A DNA stretch of 64,000 nt from Sphingobium limneticum. GTDB taxonomy: Bacteria; Pseudomonadota; Alphaproteobacteria; Sphingomonadales; Sphingomonadaceae. Positions 26,408 to 35,237 of the stretch are shown piece by piece. Where the stretch lies: contig NZ_VYPZ01000001.1 in assembly GCF_008710155.1 (NCBI RefSeq), positions 186,001 to 250,000 of the forward strand, given 5' to 3'. Below the pieces are notes generated by a model, which was not told the DNA's origin, searched no databases, and saw only the letters and a program-made list of their open reading frames with translations. Position 1 is the stretch's first letter; each line of letters starts with the position of its first letter. The translations under genes and the position numbers were made by a program.

Positions 26408-26544
26408 AGATAATTGCCTATTGCACTGCAAAAGCGCGCTTGTTGTCGGTCTGTCCAATAATGTCACAACTTCCCCATGCGACGCGGACTGAGCCGGCCA
26501 GATGTTGGAGGGATGACGAAATCGGGTCATGATCGGCTTGGGCC

Positions 26545-26584
26545 TTGTGCGCTATCTGCTCTGTCGATATACCGTATACGATAT
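26545..26584 (+). promoter_or_regulatory. Promoter overlapped by GTATAC operator
   Basis: TTGTGC (26545-26550), a 17-base gap and TATACC (26568-26573) make a plausible promoter for the flavoenzyme gene. The operator ATACCGTATACGATAT (26569-26584) covers the -10 box and has an exact centre CGTATACG, with one mismatched pair in the arms. Overlap of operator and -10 fits repression by an FCD-type GntR protein. Confidence 0.62.
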
Positions 26585-26610
26585 TGAAGAGGCGATGCAA
26601 TGGAGTTTTT

Positions 26611-27831
26611 GTGGGGCGCATAGCGATAGTCGGCGGCGGCGCGGTGGGATTGTCCACGGGCCTGGCCCTGCTGGACGCCGGACAGTCGGTGCTGTTGGTC
26701 GATGACGATGTGGACGGGCAGGCTGCGTCCTGGGGCAATGCCGGTCATATTGCCGTGGAACAGGTCGAGCCGCTGGCCTCGCTCGCGCTGTTGCGCAGCG
26801 TCCCGCGCCGCCTGTTCTGGCGCGGTGGCGCGCTGGACTTTCCGTTGTCGGCCATCGGCGCCTGGTTGCCTTTCGGCCTGCGGCTGATGGCCGCGGCACA
26901 ACCGGTGCGCTTTCGCCACGGGCGCGATGCGCTGCGCGGGCTGCTGGCCCAGGCGATGCCGGCCTGGGACGCGCTGGTGCATCGGATCGGCCAACCCGAC
27001 CTGCTGCGGCAGGATGGGCATTATGTGCTGTGGCATAGCGCGCAATCCGCCAGGGCCGGGCGCGCCGGCTGGGCCGCCGCCGATACCGGCACGGCGCAGG
27101 TGCATGACGCCACTTTAGGGGAACTGGCGCAGCTCTCTCGTCTGACCAGTGAACCGATGGCGGGCGCGATCCGCTTTTCGGGCAGCGGCCAGATTGCGGA
27201 CCTCTCTGCCCTTCGCCTCGCCCTGCGCGCCGCATTCGTTGCGCAGGGCGGCGAGGTCGTCGGGCGCAGTGCGACTTTGCAGCGCGTCGGCAACCGGATC
27301 GAAGTGCCGGGCATCGTAGCGGATAGCGTCATCCTCTGCGCCGGCGTCCGCTCCCGCCCGCTGATGGAGGCGTTGGGGCACAAGGTACCGATGATCGCGG
27401 AGCGCGGCTATCATATCCGCGCCGATGCGGCCGACTGGCCCGCCGACTTGCCGCCGGTCGTGTTCGAGGATCGCTCGATGATCGTCACCCGCTATCGCGA
27501 CTGCGTGCAGGCAGCGAGCTTCGTCGAACTGGGTCGCGTCGATGCGCCCGCCGATCCGCGCAAATGGGATCGGCTGGAACGGCATGTGGCGGAACTGGGC
27601 CTGCCGATCCGTGGCCCTTTCACCCGCTGGATGGGGTGCCGCCCGACCCTGCCGGACTATCTGCCCGCCATCGGTCGTTCGGACCGGGCGAACAATCTCT
27701 TTTATGCCTTTGGGCATCAGCATCTGGGGCTTACACTGGCGCCCATCACGGCACAGATCATGGCGGGGCTGGTTACGGACAAGGCGTCAAAGCTGTCCAA
27801 CTCGTTGTTCGACATTCGGCGTTTCGCATAA
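26611..27831 (+). CDS. FAD-dependent D-amino-acid oxidase/dehydrogenase (DAO family)
   Basis: Flavoenzyme of 406 residues. The N-terminal dinucleotide-binding motif is IAIVGGGAVGLSTGLAL, with the DAO signature WGNAGHI after it and a C-terminal FAD loop around FGHQHLGLTLAP. GTG 26611 has GGAG 5 bases upstream; the frame can be read from further up without such a site. It is followed by an Xaa-Pro-type peptidase 9 bases away. Since a 4-hydroxyproline epimerase and a deaminase are under similar operators, it is a good candidate for the D-hydroxyproline dehydrogenase step. The DadA-like gene at 52474 could also do this. Confidence 0.85.
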   Translation: MGRIAIVGGGAVGLSTGLALLDAGQSVLLVDDDVDGQAASWGNAGHIAVEQVEPLASLALLRSVPRRLFWRGGALDFPLSAIGAWLPFGLRLMAAAQPVRFRHGRDALRGLLAQAMPAWDALVHRIGQPDLLRQDGHYVLWHSAQSARAGRAGWAAADTGTAQVHDATLGELAQLSRLTSEPMAGAIRFSGSGQIADLSALRLALRAAFVAQGGEVVGRSATLQRVGNRIEVPGIVADSVILCAGVRSRPLMEALGHKVPMIAERGYHIRADAADWPADLPPVVFEDRSMIVTRYRDCVQAASFVELGRVDAPADPRKWDRLERHVAELGLPIRGPFTRWMGCRPTLPDYLPAIGRSDRANNLFYAFGHQHLGLTLAPITAQIMAGLVTDKASKLSNSLFDIRRFA

Positions 27832-27840
27832 GGATATGAT

Positions 27841-29031
27841 ATGATTGGTGGATCAACCGCGCAGGTCGAACTGGATCGCTTGCACCCCTGGGCCGAGAGC
27901 GCGGCCCCCATCGCGGCCGACGAACGTCTGGCCCGCATCGCCAAGGCGCAGGCGCTGGCCGATGGCATCGGCGCGCAGGCGTTGCTGGTCAATGCCGGCG
28001 CATCGCTGCGCTATTTCTCGGCCGTGCCCTGGGGACAAAGCGAGCGGCTGGTGGCGATGTTGCTGTTGCCAGGCCGTGAACCGATCATCATCTGCCCCCA
28101 TTTCGAGATCGGCACGCTGGAGGCGGACTTGGCCATCGCGGCCGACATCCGATCCTGGCAGGAGGATGAAGACCCGGTCGCACTGGTGGTCGATGCACTG
28201 GCGGAAGCTGGCGTGCGGACCGTGGCGGTCGACCCCGAATTGCCCTTCCATTTTGCCGAGCGGCTCCGTGCTGCGACGTCGGCCGTTCTGGTCGATGCGA
28301 CGCCGATCATCAGCGGATGCCGCATGGTCAAGTCCGCCGCCGAACTGGCGCTGATGCAGCAGGCCAAGGCGATGACGCTTTCCGTCCATGCGGCCGCTGC
28401 GCGCATCCTGCGCCCGGGCATCCGCGCCAGCGAAGTGACGCGTTTTATCGACGAAGCGCACCGCCGGCAGGGCGCGAAGGGTTCCAGCTTCTGCATCGTC
28501 CAGTTCGGCGAGGCGACCGCCTATCCCCACGGCTTGCCCGGCGACCGCGCGCTGGAGGAGGGGCAGTTGGTGCTGATCGACACCGGCTGCACGATCCAGG
28601 GCTATCATTCCGACATCACCCGCACCTATGCGTTTGGCGCGGTGGACGATCAGGCGCGCGATATCTGGGCACTGGAAAAGGCAGCGCAGCAGGCGGCGTT
28701 CGACGCGGTCGTGCCCGGCGCACCGTGCGAAAGCGTGGACGCGGCGGCGCGCGCCGTGTTGGAGAAAGCAGGGCTTGGGCCGGACTATCGCCTGCCCGGC
28801 CTGCCGCACCGCACCGGTCATGGCATCGGCCTGTCGATCCATGAACCCGCCTATCTGGTGCGCGGCGACAAGACGCCGCTGGCGCCGGGCATGTGCTTTT
28901 CCAACGAGCCGATGATCGTCGTGCCGCAGCGTTTCGGCATAAGGCTGGAGGATCATTTCCATGTCACCGAAAGCGGTGCGCAGTGGTTCACCCAGCCGCA
29001 GGTGGCGATTGATCGGCCTTTTGCCGAATGA
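27841..29031 (+). CDS. M24 metallopeptidase, Xaa-Pro aminopeptidase/dipeptidase type
   Basis: Creatinase/pita-bread fold peptidase of 396 residues with no signal peptide, so cytoplasmic. An N-terminal creatinase-like domain (to about 160) precedes the catalytic domain, whose metal ligands are all visible: aspartates in LIDTGCT and YHSDITRTY, histidine in TGHGIGL, and glutamates in SNEPM and IRLEDHFHVT. Enzymes of this kind cut before proline or hydroxyproline. It shares a transcript with the DAO-family gene. Its stop (29029-29031) directly abuts the stop of the convergent POT gene (29032), leaving no terminator between them. Confidence 0.88.
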   Translation: MIGGSTAQVELDRLHPWAESAAPIAADERLARIAKAQALADGIGAQALLVNAGASLRYFSAVPWGQSERLVAMLLLPGREPIIICPHFEIGTLEADLAIAADIRSWQEDEDPVALVVDALAEAGVRTVAVDPELPFHFAERLRAATSAVLVDATPIISGCRMVKSAAELALMQQAKAMTLSVHAAAARILRPGIRASEVTRFIDEAHRRQGAKGSSFCIVQFGEATAYPHGLPGDRALEEGQLVLIDTGCTIQGYHSDITRTYAFGAVDDQARDIWALEKAAQQAAFDAVVPGAPCESVDAAARAVLEKAGLGPDYRLPGLPHRTGHGIGLSIHEPAYLVRGDKTPLAPGMCFSNEPMIVVPQRFGIRLEDHFHVTESGAQWFTQPQVAIDRPFAE

Positions 29032-30526
29032 TTATCGGGTGGTGGGGCGCAGCCATCGCTGCGCCCCGACATTGACCACCAGCACCGCCACGCCGATCGC
29101 CGCGGCGACCAGGCCGATCCGCAGATAGGCGTCCAGGATGATAGTGCGGTCGCCACCATTGGCGCCGCCGCCCATCGCCTCGATCACCGATGCGATCACG
29201 CCGGCGCTGAAATTGCCTGCTGCGGTCGCGAGGAACCATGTGCCCATCAGGAAGCTGAGCATATGGCGCGGGGCGAAGCGCGACATGGCGGAGAGGCCGA
29301 CGGGGGAGAGGCACATTTCCCCGATCGCGTGGCAGAGGAAGAGCAGGAAGATGAAGGCCAGCGGCACCTTCTGGTCCGCCGGCACCCATTGCGCCAGCGC
29401 CATCAGCACGAAGCCGCCGCCGACCATGATGATGCCGAAGGCGAAGCTGCTGATCGGCGTAGGCATCCGGCCGGCCTTGGCAAGGCGCAACCACAGCGCG
29501 GCGAAGGGCAGGGCGATCAGGCAGACGAAGAAGGGCGGCAGTGCCTGGAATACGGATGCCGGCACTTCATGGCCCAAGATCATGCGGTTCACATGATGGT
29601 CGATGAAGAGGCTGAGTGACGAGCCGCTTTGTTCATACAGGCCCCAGAAAACCGGCTGGATCACGATCAGCGCCAGCGCGTAGAGCAGCTTGCGCCGTTC
29701 TTCGCCCACCAGTCGGGCGAGCGCGATCCAGACCAGCAGCAGGCCGACAAGTAAGCCGCCGACCGCCAGCAGCGTGCCGGTCAGCTTGGGCGATATCAGC
29801 AGCAGCCAACTAAGCAGGGTCAGTGGCAGCGTGAGGCCATAGATCAGCCATTCGCGCTTGATGCCAAGGATGGGTTGCGCCAGCGCGGCCGGATCGGGCG
29901 CTTCGCCGCCGCCCAGAAGATGGCGCTTCCCGCGCGCGAAGACGACGACGCCCGCGATCATGCCGATCGCTGCTGCGCCAAAGCCATAGCCCCACCCCTA
30001 AAGTCTCGCCCAGCAGGCCGCAGATGACCGGGCCGATCGCACCGCCCAGATTGATGCCCATGTAGAAGAGCGTGTAGGCGCTGTCCCGGCGCGGATCATG
30101 GGCGGCGTAGAGCTTGCCCACCAGCGCCGAAATATTGGCCTTGAGGAAGCCGGTGCCGACCACAATCAGCGACAGGCCGATCCAGAAGACCGCCTGTGCC
30201 GAGGCGCCCAGCGAATCCTCCAGCCCGAGGGTGATGTGGCCGCTGGCGATCACCAGCCCGCCGAACAGCACCGCCTTGCGCTGGCCCAGCCAGCGGTCGG
30301 CGAGATAACCGCCGATCATGGGGGAGAGGAAAACCAGCGCCAGATAGGAGCCGTAGAGCAGGCCCGATTGCTCACCCGAATAGAGGAAATGGCGCGTGAG
30401 GTAGAAGATCAGCAGCGCGCGCATGCCGTAGAAGGAAAAGCGTTCCCATAATTCGGTGAAGAAGAGGACGTAGAGGCCCTTGGGATGGCCCCAGAGCATT
30501 TCGGCTTCCGGCTGGGTGGTCGTCAT
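29032..30526 (-). pseudogene. POT-family peptide transporter, broken by a frameshift
   Basis: The two halves of one POT transporter lie in different frames. The first half (from 30526) has the proton-coupling motif ELWERFSFYG and runs to VICGLLGETLG; the second half resumes with GWGYGFGAAAIGMIAG and ends at 29032. The break is in a run of C at 29990-29998 (CCCC A CCCC on the plus strand); removing one base joins the two parts, matching the unbroken POT protein at 1089-2372. The joined product would be about 497 residues, normal for the family. This is either a true recent mutation or a base error in the assembly. It is the last gene of the operon from 37601, 3 bases after the Svx-like gene, and would import peptides released by its neighbours. 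Confidence 0.85.
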
Positions 30527-30529
30527 GCG

Positions 30530-32485
30530 TCAGGGGATCCAGCGATAATCGGGTTTGGCGGTGACTTCGGGCACGGGGGCGGTCAGGTCCGCGCCACGTT
30601 TGGGGTCTTTGGCCGCGTCCTGATCGACGAAGCCGTAGGAGACGCCCTTGTCGAACTGGCCGCCGCGATGTTCGACATCGCCGATCGTTTGCGCGGCGCC
30701 GGACAGAATGATCCCTTTCTCATATTCGCCGATGCCCAGCATGGACGTCGCCGCGCGGGCATGGCCGCGCACTATGGTGTCGCCGCGCAGGACGGTGAGG
30801 CCAGCGATGACAGCGTCATCGCGTAGCTGCGCCTGTCCTGAAACGACGGCATGATCCTCGACCCGCGCCCGGTCGGCGACGGTGCCGGACAGGACGCGGG
30901 CATAGGGGCCGACATAGGCGGTGGCGGCGACCTTTGCGTCCGGACCGACCCAGCCGCCGCCATTGGGATGCCGATGGCCGCCGGTTATGGGGGCGGGGGC
31001 ATCGGGTCGGGCGCCGTCCAGTTCGACCATCCAGGGATAGCGGTAGATGGAATAATAGGGCTGGTCCCAGCGGATTTTCTGCATCTGGGACGGGGTGCCC
31101 ATGACGACGAGATAGAGGCCCTTGTCATCGGGGCGGATGGCGATGGCCGTCTGCGCGCGGGCGCCGCGTTGGAGTGGGCTGTAGCGGCTCTTGCCGTCCG
31201 TGCCGACCGCGACCACGCCCCAGCGCCAGTCGGAGGCGGGCGGCGGGATGGTGTCGGGTTCGTCGGCGAGGCCGGGGAGCTTCGTCACAGCCGACGCCTG
31301 TTGCACGATGCCGCGAAAGGTGACGCTGACGCGGCTTTGTCCGGCGTCGGGGTTCAACTTGACGATATTATAGCCCCAGCGCTGTGGCGCCCACATTTCC
31401 GGCACGGCATAGCGGCGCTTGTCCGTGTCGATCGGGTCCAGCACGGTCGCGGCCAATATGTTCGGGCCGGTAGTCTGGTCGTAACCACCATAGCTTTTGC
31501 GATAGGCGGCGCCATTGGTATAGTCCCAGTTGGCGTTGTGCAGCGCCCAGTCGCCGAAGGCGTCGTTCAGTTGGTCCTGCGTCCAGCCCATGTTCGACCG
31601 GAGGACGGTGAAGGGATCGGCGGTCAGGCGGGCGGGGTCGTCCTTGCCCGGCGCATTGCGCCACAGGGCGTTGACGGCATCATAGCCGTGCCGGTCTTTC
31701 AGATATTCGAACCATTGCCAGTTGCAGTAGCGCGAGCGGGTGGAGCCATAATAGAGGTGCGGATATTGTTTGAGCAGCACCGAACAATGGGTGTTGTCGC
31801 GAAATTCGGGCAACTGAGTTGTCATCCAGTTGGCATGACTTTCGAACATCCAGCCGGTATAAGGCGAGTCCATCAGCCGGCCGGTCGCGGCCTGCAAGGC
31901 GTGGGTCAGTTCATGGGCGAGGCCGAACCGATCCTTCAGCGCGCCCGGCCCGATCCACATGCCCATATGGCCGAGTGAATCCGTGCCGCCGGTCAGGCCA
32001 TAATCGACGCCGATATAGGCATTGACCTTCAGCTTGGCAGCGTCGCCGCAATGGGGCTGGGGAAAGCCCAAAGTATCGATGAAATAGGACCAGACATATT
32101 CCAGATGGGCGGCCGCCGCCTTGGCATCGGCGGGATCGACCGTGCCGGGCTTCCAGTGGAAGGCGACATGGGCGCTTTCCATCTGGAGCGGCAGCGCGCC
32201 GTTGATTGCGTCGCCCGGATCGGTCGCAGCGACGGCCCAATTGCTAGCGGCGCAAGTAGGATTGGCTGCGCTTAACTTCGCATGTTTGTCGCTGATCTTG
32301 GCATTGTGTTGCGCCGGGTTGATCCTATCGGAAAGTGCCGCGCCACAATTGGCATGTGCGAGTATAGCAGCGGGACCGCCGATAGGACAGCGATCCACAG
32401 CCGGCCGGGGCAGGGCAGTCAGCGCCGCGCCCCCCAACGTCAGACCTGCGGCCGAAGCGAGGAGGGCGGCGCGGCGCAGCAGCAT
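30530..32485 (-). CDS. Svx/AvrXca-type secreted metallopeptidase (DUF6055)
   Basis: Protein of 651 residues with a hydrophobic export signal (about 5-27). The zinc-peptidase motif is HELTH in GLAHELTHALQ (about residues 190-200), with a possible third ligand glutamate in WMFESHANW. This resembles Svx of soft-rot bacteria and AvrXca of Xanthomonas, which are secreted gluzincin-type peptidases acting at the plant wall. The C-terminal 120 residues contain hexapeptide-like repeats (AKVAATAYVGPYARVLSGT), suggesting a left-handed beta-helix. The start ATG overlaps the upstream stop by one base (TGATG). Its operon also holds a DPP4-type peptidase, DUF5695 and the POT gene, which fits peptide scavenging from plant glycoprotein. 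Confidence 0.8.
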   Translation of the reverse strand: MLLRRAALLASAAGLTLGGAALTALPRPAVDRCPIGGPAAILAHANCGAALSDRINPAQHNAKISDKHAKLSAANPTCAASNWAVAATDPGDAINGALPLQMESAHVAFHWKPGTVDPADAKAAAAHLEYVWSYFIDTLGFPQPHCGDAAKLKVNAYIGVDYGLTGGTDSLGHMGMWIGPGALKDRFGLAHELTHALQAATGRLMDSPYTGWMFESHANWMTTQLPEFRDNTHCSVLLKQYPHLYYGSTRSRYCNWQWFEYLKDRHGYDAVNALWRNAPGKDDPARLTADPFTVLRSNMGWTQDQLNDAFGDWALHNANWDYTNGAAYRKSYGGYDQTTGPNILAATVLDPIDTDKRRYAVPEMWAPQRWGYNIVKLNPDAGQSRVSVTFRGIVQQASAVTKLPGLADEPDTIPPPASDWRWGVVAVGTDGKSRYSPLQRGARAQTAIAIRPDDKGLYLVVMGTPSQMQKIRWDQPYYSIYRYPWMVELDGARPDAPAPITGGHRHPNGGGWVGPDAKVAATAYVGPYARVLSGTVADRARVEDHAVVSGQAQLRDDAVIAGLTVLRGDTIVRGHARAATSMLGIGEYEKGIILSGAAQTIGDVEHRGGQFDKGVSYGFVDQDAAKDPKRGADLTAPVPEVTAKPDYRWIP

Positions 32486-35226
32486 CAGCGCGGCGTCAGC
32501 GTGACGCGGGTGGTGGTGGCGCTGAGCGGGATGGCATAGCCGCCGCGATCAGCCGTTGCGCCGCCCAACGCATAAGGCTTGCCGTCCTTGGTCGTCGTTT
32601 CGAACAGCAGGCGCGCCTTGCTCGTCGCCGCGTCGGCGGGGTCGAGCGTCAGCACGACCTGACCCGACATGCCGTCATAATCGGCGCTGGCGATACGGCC
32701 TGCTTCCAGCGTGATCCACAGGCCCGCCGGAGCAATGAACAGGCGGCGGCGCGCACCATCCTGCGGCACGATATGGACCTTGCCGGCATCATCCGTCACC
32801 TTGCCGCCGAAGCCGAGCCAACCCAGATCCTTGTCCTTCACCGCATAGGTGGCCGACGCGATCGCATGGCCGTAAAAGCCCATGCCATAATCGCCGCTGA
32901 TCGCATCCCACTTCATCATGTCGGGCCAGCTGTGGAAGGCGGCGGATCCAAAGCCCTGCTGGTCGATATTGGTGATGCCGCCCATCATGCCGCCATAGGC
33001 GACGCGCAACAGGTGCAGGTCGTCCGGGTTCTGGCGATAGGCGTCGAACAAAGGTACGGCGTTGAGCGCAGACCCATAATGGTGAATTTGCCGCTCGATC
33101 CGCGACACCTTTCCGCCATAGAGGAAGTCCCAATAACGGCGGGCATTGCCGTTATAGCCCCAGCTGGGGATGGTCGGATCATAGCCAAGGATTACCTCCT
33201 TGGTTACATCGGCCTGCGGCTGATAGCCGAAATAGCGCATCCAGGCATAGACTTCGGGCTGGCCGGTCGAATCCCACGCCATTTCGCTGCCGAACGGATA
33301 TTTGAGCGTGCGCCAATGATCGGCGCGGCCTTTCATCAGTTGCTCCATTTCGGTGGCTTGCGCGGTCAGGCCCTCGCGCTTCAGATCCTTGAGGATGTCG
33401 AGGAAAATGTCGCCTTCCATCTGACCGAACTGCGCGTAATAGGGTGCGTCGCGCATCATAGCGACGGACGTGCGATAGGCCCAGTCGAGATAGAAGCGCC
33501 AGTCATGCTGCTTCACCAGACCCTGATTGTCGCGCGCGAGGCGATAGAGCACCCAATGGCCGATCGCGACATGGGGGTAGTTGTAGGAGCGGCCGAGATC
33601 GTCCGAATCCTTTTTCGACCAAGCGGTCCAATTCTTCCAGTTGATCGCCGGGTCATAATAGTCCGGGAACTCCTTGGGGTCGTAATAGAAGAGGCTCTTC
33701 TTGACCGCGCCGGCCTGTGCCCCTTCCGCGACCTGGAGATGGCCGATCACCGTTTCGTTGACCAGTCGCTCCAGCTTGGCGACTTCCTCTGCGTTCGGAT
33801 TGTCGAGCTGCTTGATCGCGGCGGCGACCCAGCTGCCCGCGCCGCCCTCGTCGCTCATCCCCGACACCCAGACGCGGCCGTCCTGCGTCAGGATCTTATT
33901 CTCTTCCCGGTCATAGGAGAGGATAGCGGGCGAGCGGTGGAAGGGATCGTCCTTGCCCTCGAACCACTGATTGGTGGTGGTGAAATGGCCGATATCGGCC
34001 ATCACCTGCTCCAGCGGCTTGGTGATATAATAGCTGACGGTCTGAGCCTGCCCGTCGGCATAGGTGACGGTCAGGCGCGCCTGACCCCAGCCGGAAGCCT
34101 TCAAAGCATAGCGCGCCGATCCGGCGCTGCTTTCGACCGGGGTGGCGGTCAGGGCGCCGACCGGGAAGCTCTCGATCTTTGCGACCGGGCTGGCGGATTT
34201 GAGGTAGAGGCTGGCCGACTGGTCGGTGGGCACGACATAGCCGGGTATGCCGACCGCGACCGGGCGCTTGTTGGCGACCAGCGTATCCTCGATCGCGCGG
34301 ATCGAAGGCGCGGTGACGAAGCGCAGGCCGATGGTGCGGCTCTGGCCGGGCGCAAGTATGATGCTGGTCGCGTCATTCCATTGGGGGCCGGCCTTGGCCC
34401 ATTCCTTGTTTACGAAGCCCTTGCTGGCGACGGTCCAGTCGTAAAAGCCTTCCGATACCTGCGTGCGCGGGCTGCGGTCGGTGAAGATATCGTCCTTGGG
34501 CGCGGCGCGGGCTTCGAGGACCGGGCGATAGGCCTCCAGCGGGGTGTTCTTCTCGGGCAGGACGAGCAGCGCCGGACCCTGACCATTGAGGCGCGTCACC
34601 TGTAAATAGCCGGCGTCGCGGCCGATATAGGGATCGACGAAGCTGGCCTGCGCATGCGCCTGATCCAGATCCCGGTCGAGAATGATATTGTCGAACACCA
34701 TCGGCATGCCGAGCGCGCCGATTTCGACCGGAGCATTGCTGCTGTTGACCAAAGTGAAGCGCAGGGCCAGCACGCCATCGTCATTGACCCATTGGCGTTC
34801 GACACGCAGCGGGATGCCCGCGCCCATCGACGCGCTGATGTCGGCGGCGGCCAGCACATCGCCGCGGGCGACCAGCTTGACGATGGGCTTGCGGGCATGG
34901 GCGGAGGAATAATCCTGCCATGCGCCATCGCCGCTTTTCAGGCGGATGTGGATGTCGCCGATATGGACATAGCCGTCACCTGCCCGTTCCGCTTCGCGGG
35001 CCGCGGGGACATAGTCGAACGCGGCATCGCCGCTGGGCGAGAGATGCGCCAGCGTCTGCGTATCGGTGCGCAGCGCCAGGTCGAAAGTCGGCGTCTTGAA
35101 CGCCGTCTTCGCGATGGGCGGGAAGATTTTCTTGGCGGGCTGGGCCTCGGCGAAGGCGGCCTGCGCCGGGATCATCGCGGGCACCGACGCCAGCAGCAGC
35201 GCGATCAGGGGAAGCTTTTTGATCAT
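32485..35226 (-). CDS. DUF5695 protein, exported, probable carbohydrate-active enzyme
   Basis: Large exported protein of about 913 residues; the signal peptide ends AFA-EA. It has an N-terminal beta-sandwich part (to about 480) and a helical second half with many aromatic residues (RDAPYYAQFGQMEGDIF, WAYRTSVAMM), a layout like (alpha/alpha)6 glycosidases. The family is DUF5695; no activity is known to me. Two starts are possible: ATG 35241, which overlaps the upstream stop as ATGA, or ATG 35226, which has GAGGA 6 bases before it; I chose the latter. Flanked by a DPP4-type peptidase and an Svx-like peptidase in one operon, it is a candidate for removing sugars from a glycoprotein. Confidence 0.8.
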   Translation of the reverse strand: MIKKLPLIALLLASVPAMIPAQAAFAEAQPAKKIFPPIAKTAFKTPTFDLALRTDTQTLAHLSPSGDAAFDYVPAAREAERAGDGYVHIGDIHIRLKSGDGAWQDYSSAHARKPIVKLVARGDVLAAADISASMGAGIPLRVERQWVNDDGVLALRFTLVNSSNAPVEIGALGMPMVFDNIILDRDLDQAHAQASFVDPYIGRDAGYLQVTRLNGQGPALLVLPEKNTPLEAYRPVLEARAAPKDDIFTDRSPRTQVSEGFYDWTVASKGFVNKEWAKAGPQWNDATSIILAPGQSRTIGLRFVTAPSIRAIEDTLVANKRPVAVGIPGYVVPTDQSASLYLKSASPVAKIESFPVGALTATPVESSAGSARYALKASGWGQARLTVTYADGQAQTVSYYITKPLEQVMADIGHFTTTNQWFEGKDDPFHRSPAILSYDREENKILTQDGRVWVSGMSDEGGAGSWVAAAIKQLDNPNAEEVAKLERLVNETVIGHLQVAEGAQAGAVKKSLFYYDPKEFPDYYDPAINWKNWTAWSKKDSDDLGRSYNYPHVAIGHWVLYRLARDNQGLVKQHDWRFYLDWAYRTSVAMMRDAPYYAQFGQMEGDIFLDILKDLKREGLTAQATEMEQLMKGRADHWRTLKYPFGSEMAWDSTGQPEVYAWMRYFGYQPQADVTKEVILGYDPTIPSWGYNGNARRYWDFLYGGKVSRIERQIHHYGSALNAVPLFDAYRQNPDDLHLLRVAYGGMMGGITNIDQQGFGSAAFHSWPDMMKWDAISGDYGMGFYGHAIASATYAVKDKDLGWLGFGGKVTDDAGKVHIVPQDGARRRLFIAPAGLWITLEAGRIASADYDGMSGQVVLTLDPADAATSKARLLFETTTKDGKPYALGGATADRGGYAIPLSATTTRVTLTPR

Positions 35227-35237
35227 GGTCGTCCTCG

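Noticed and set aside
32773..34605. A 610-codon open frame on the plus strand opposite the DUF5695 gene
   Set aside because: Shadow of a GC-rich gene, with amino-acid content typical of antisense frames (Asp, Arg, Gly, Ile, Ala).
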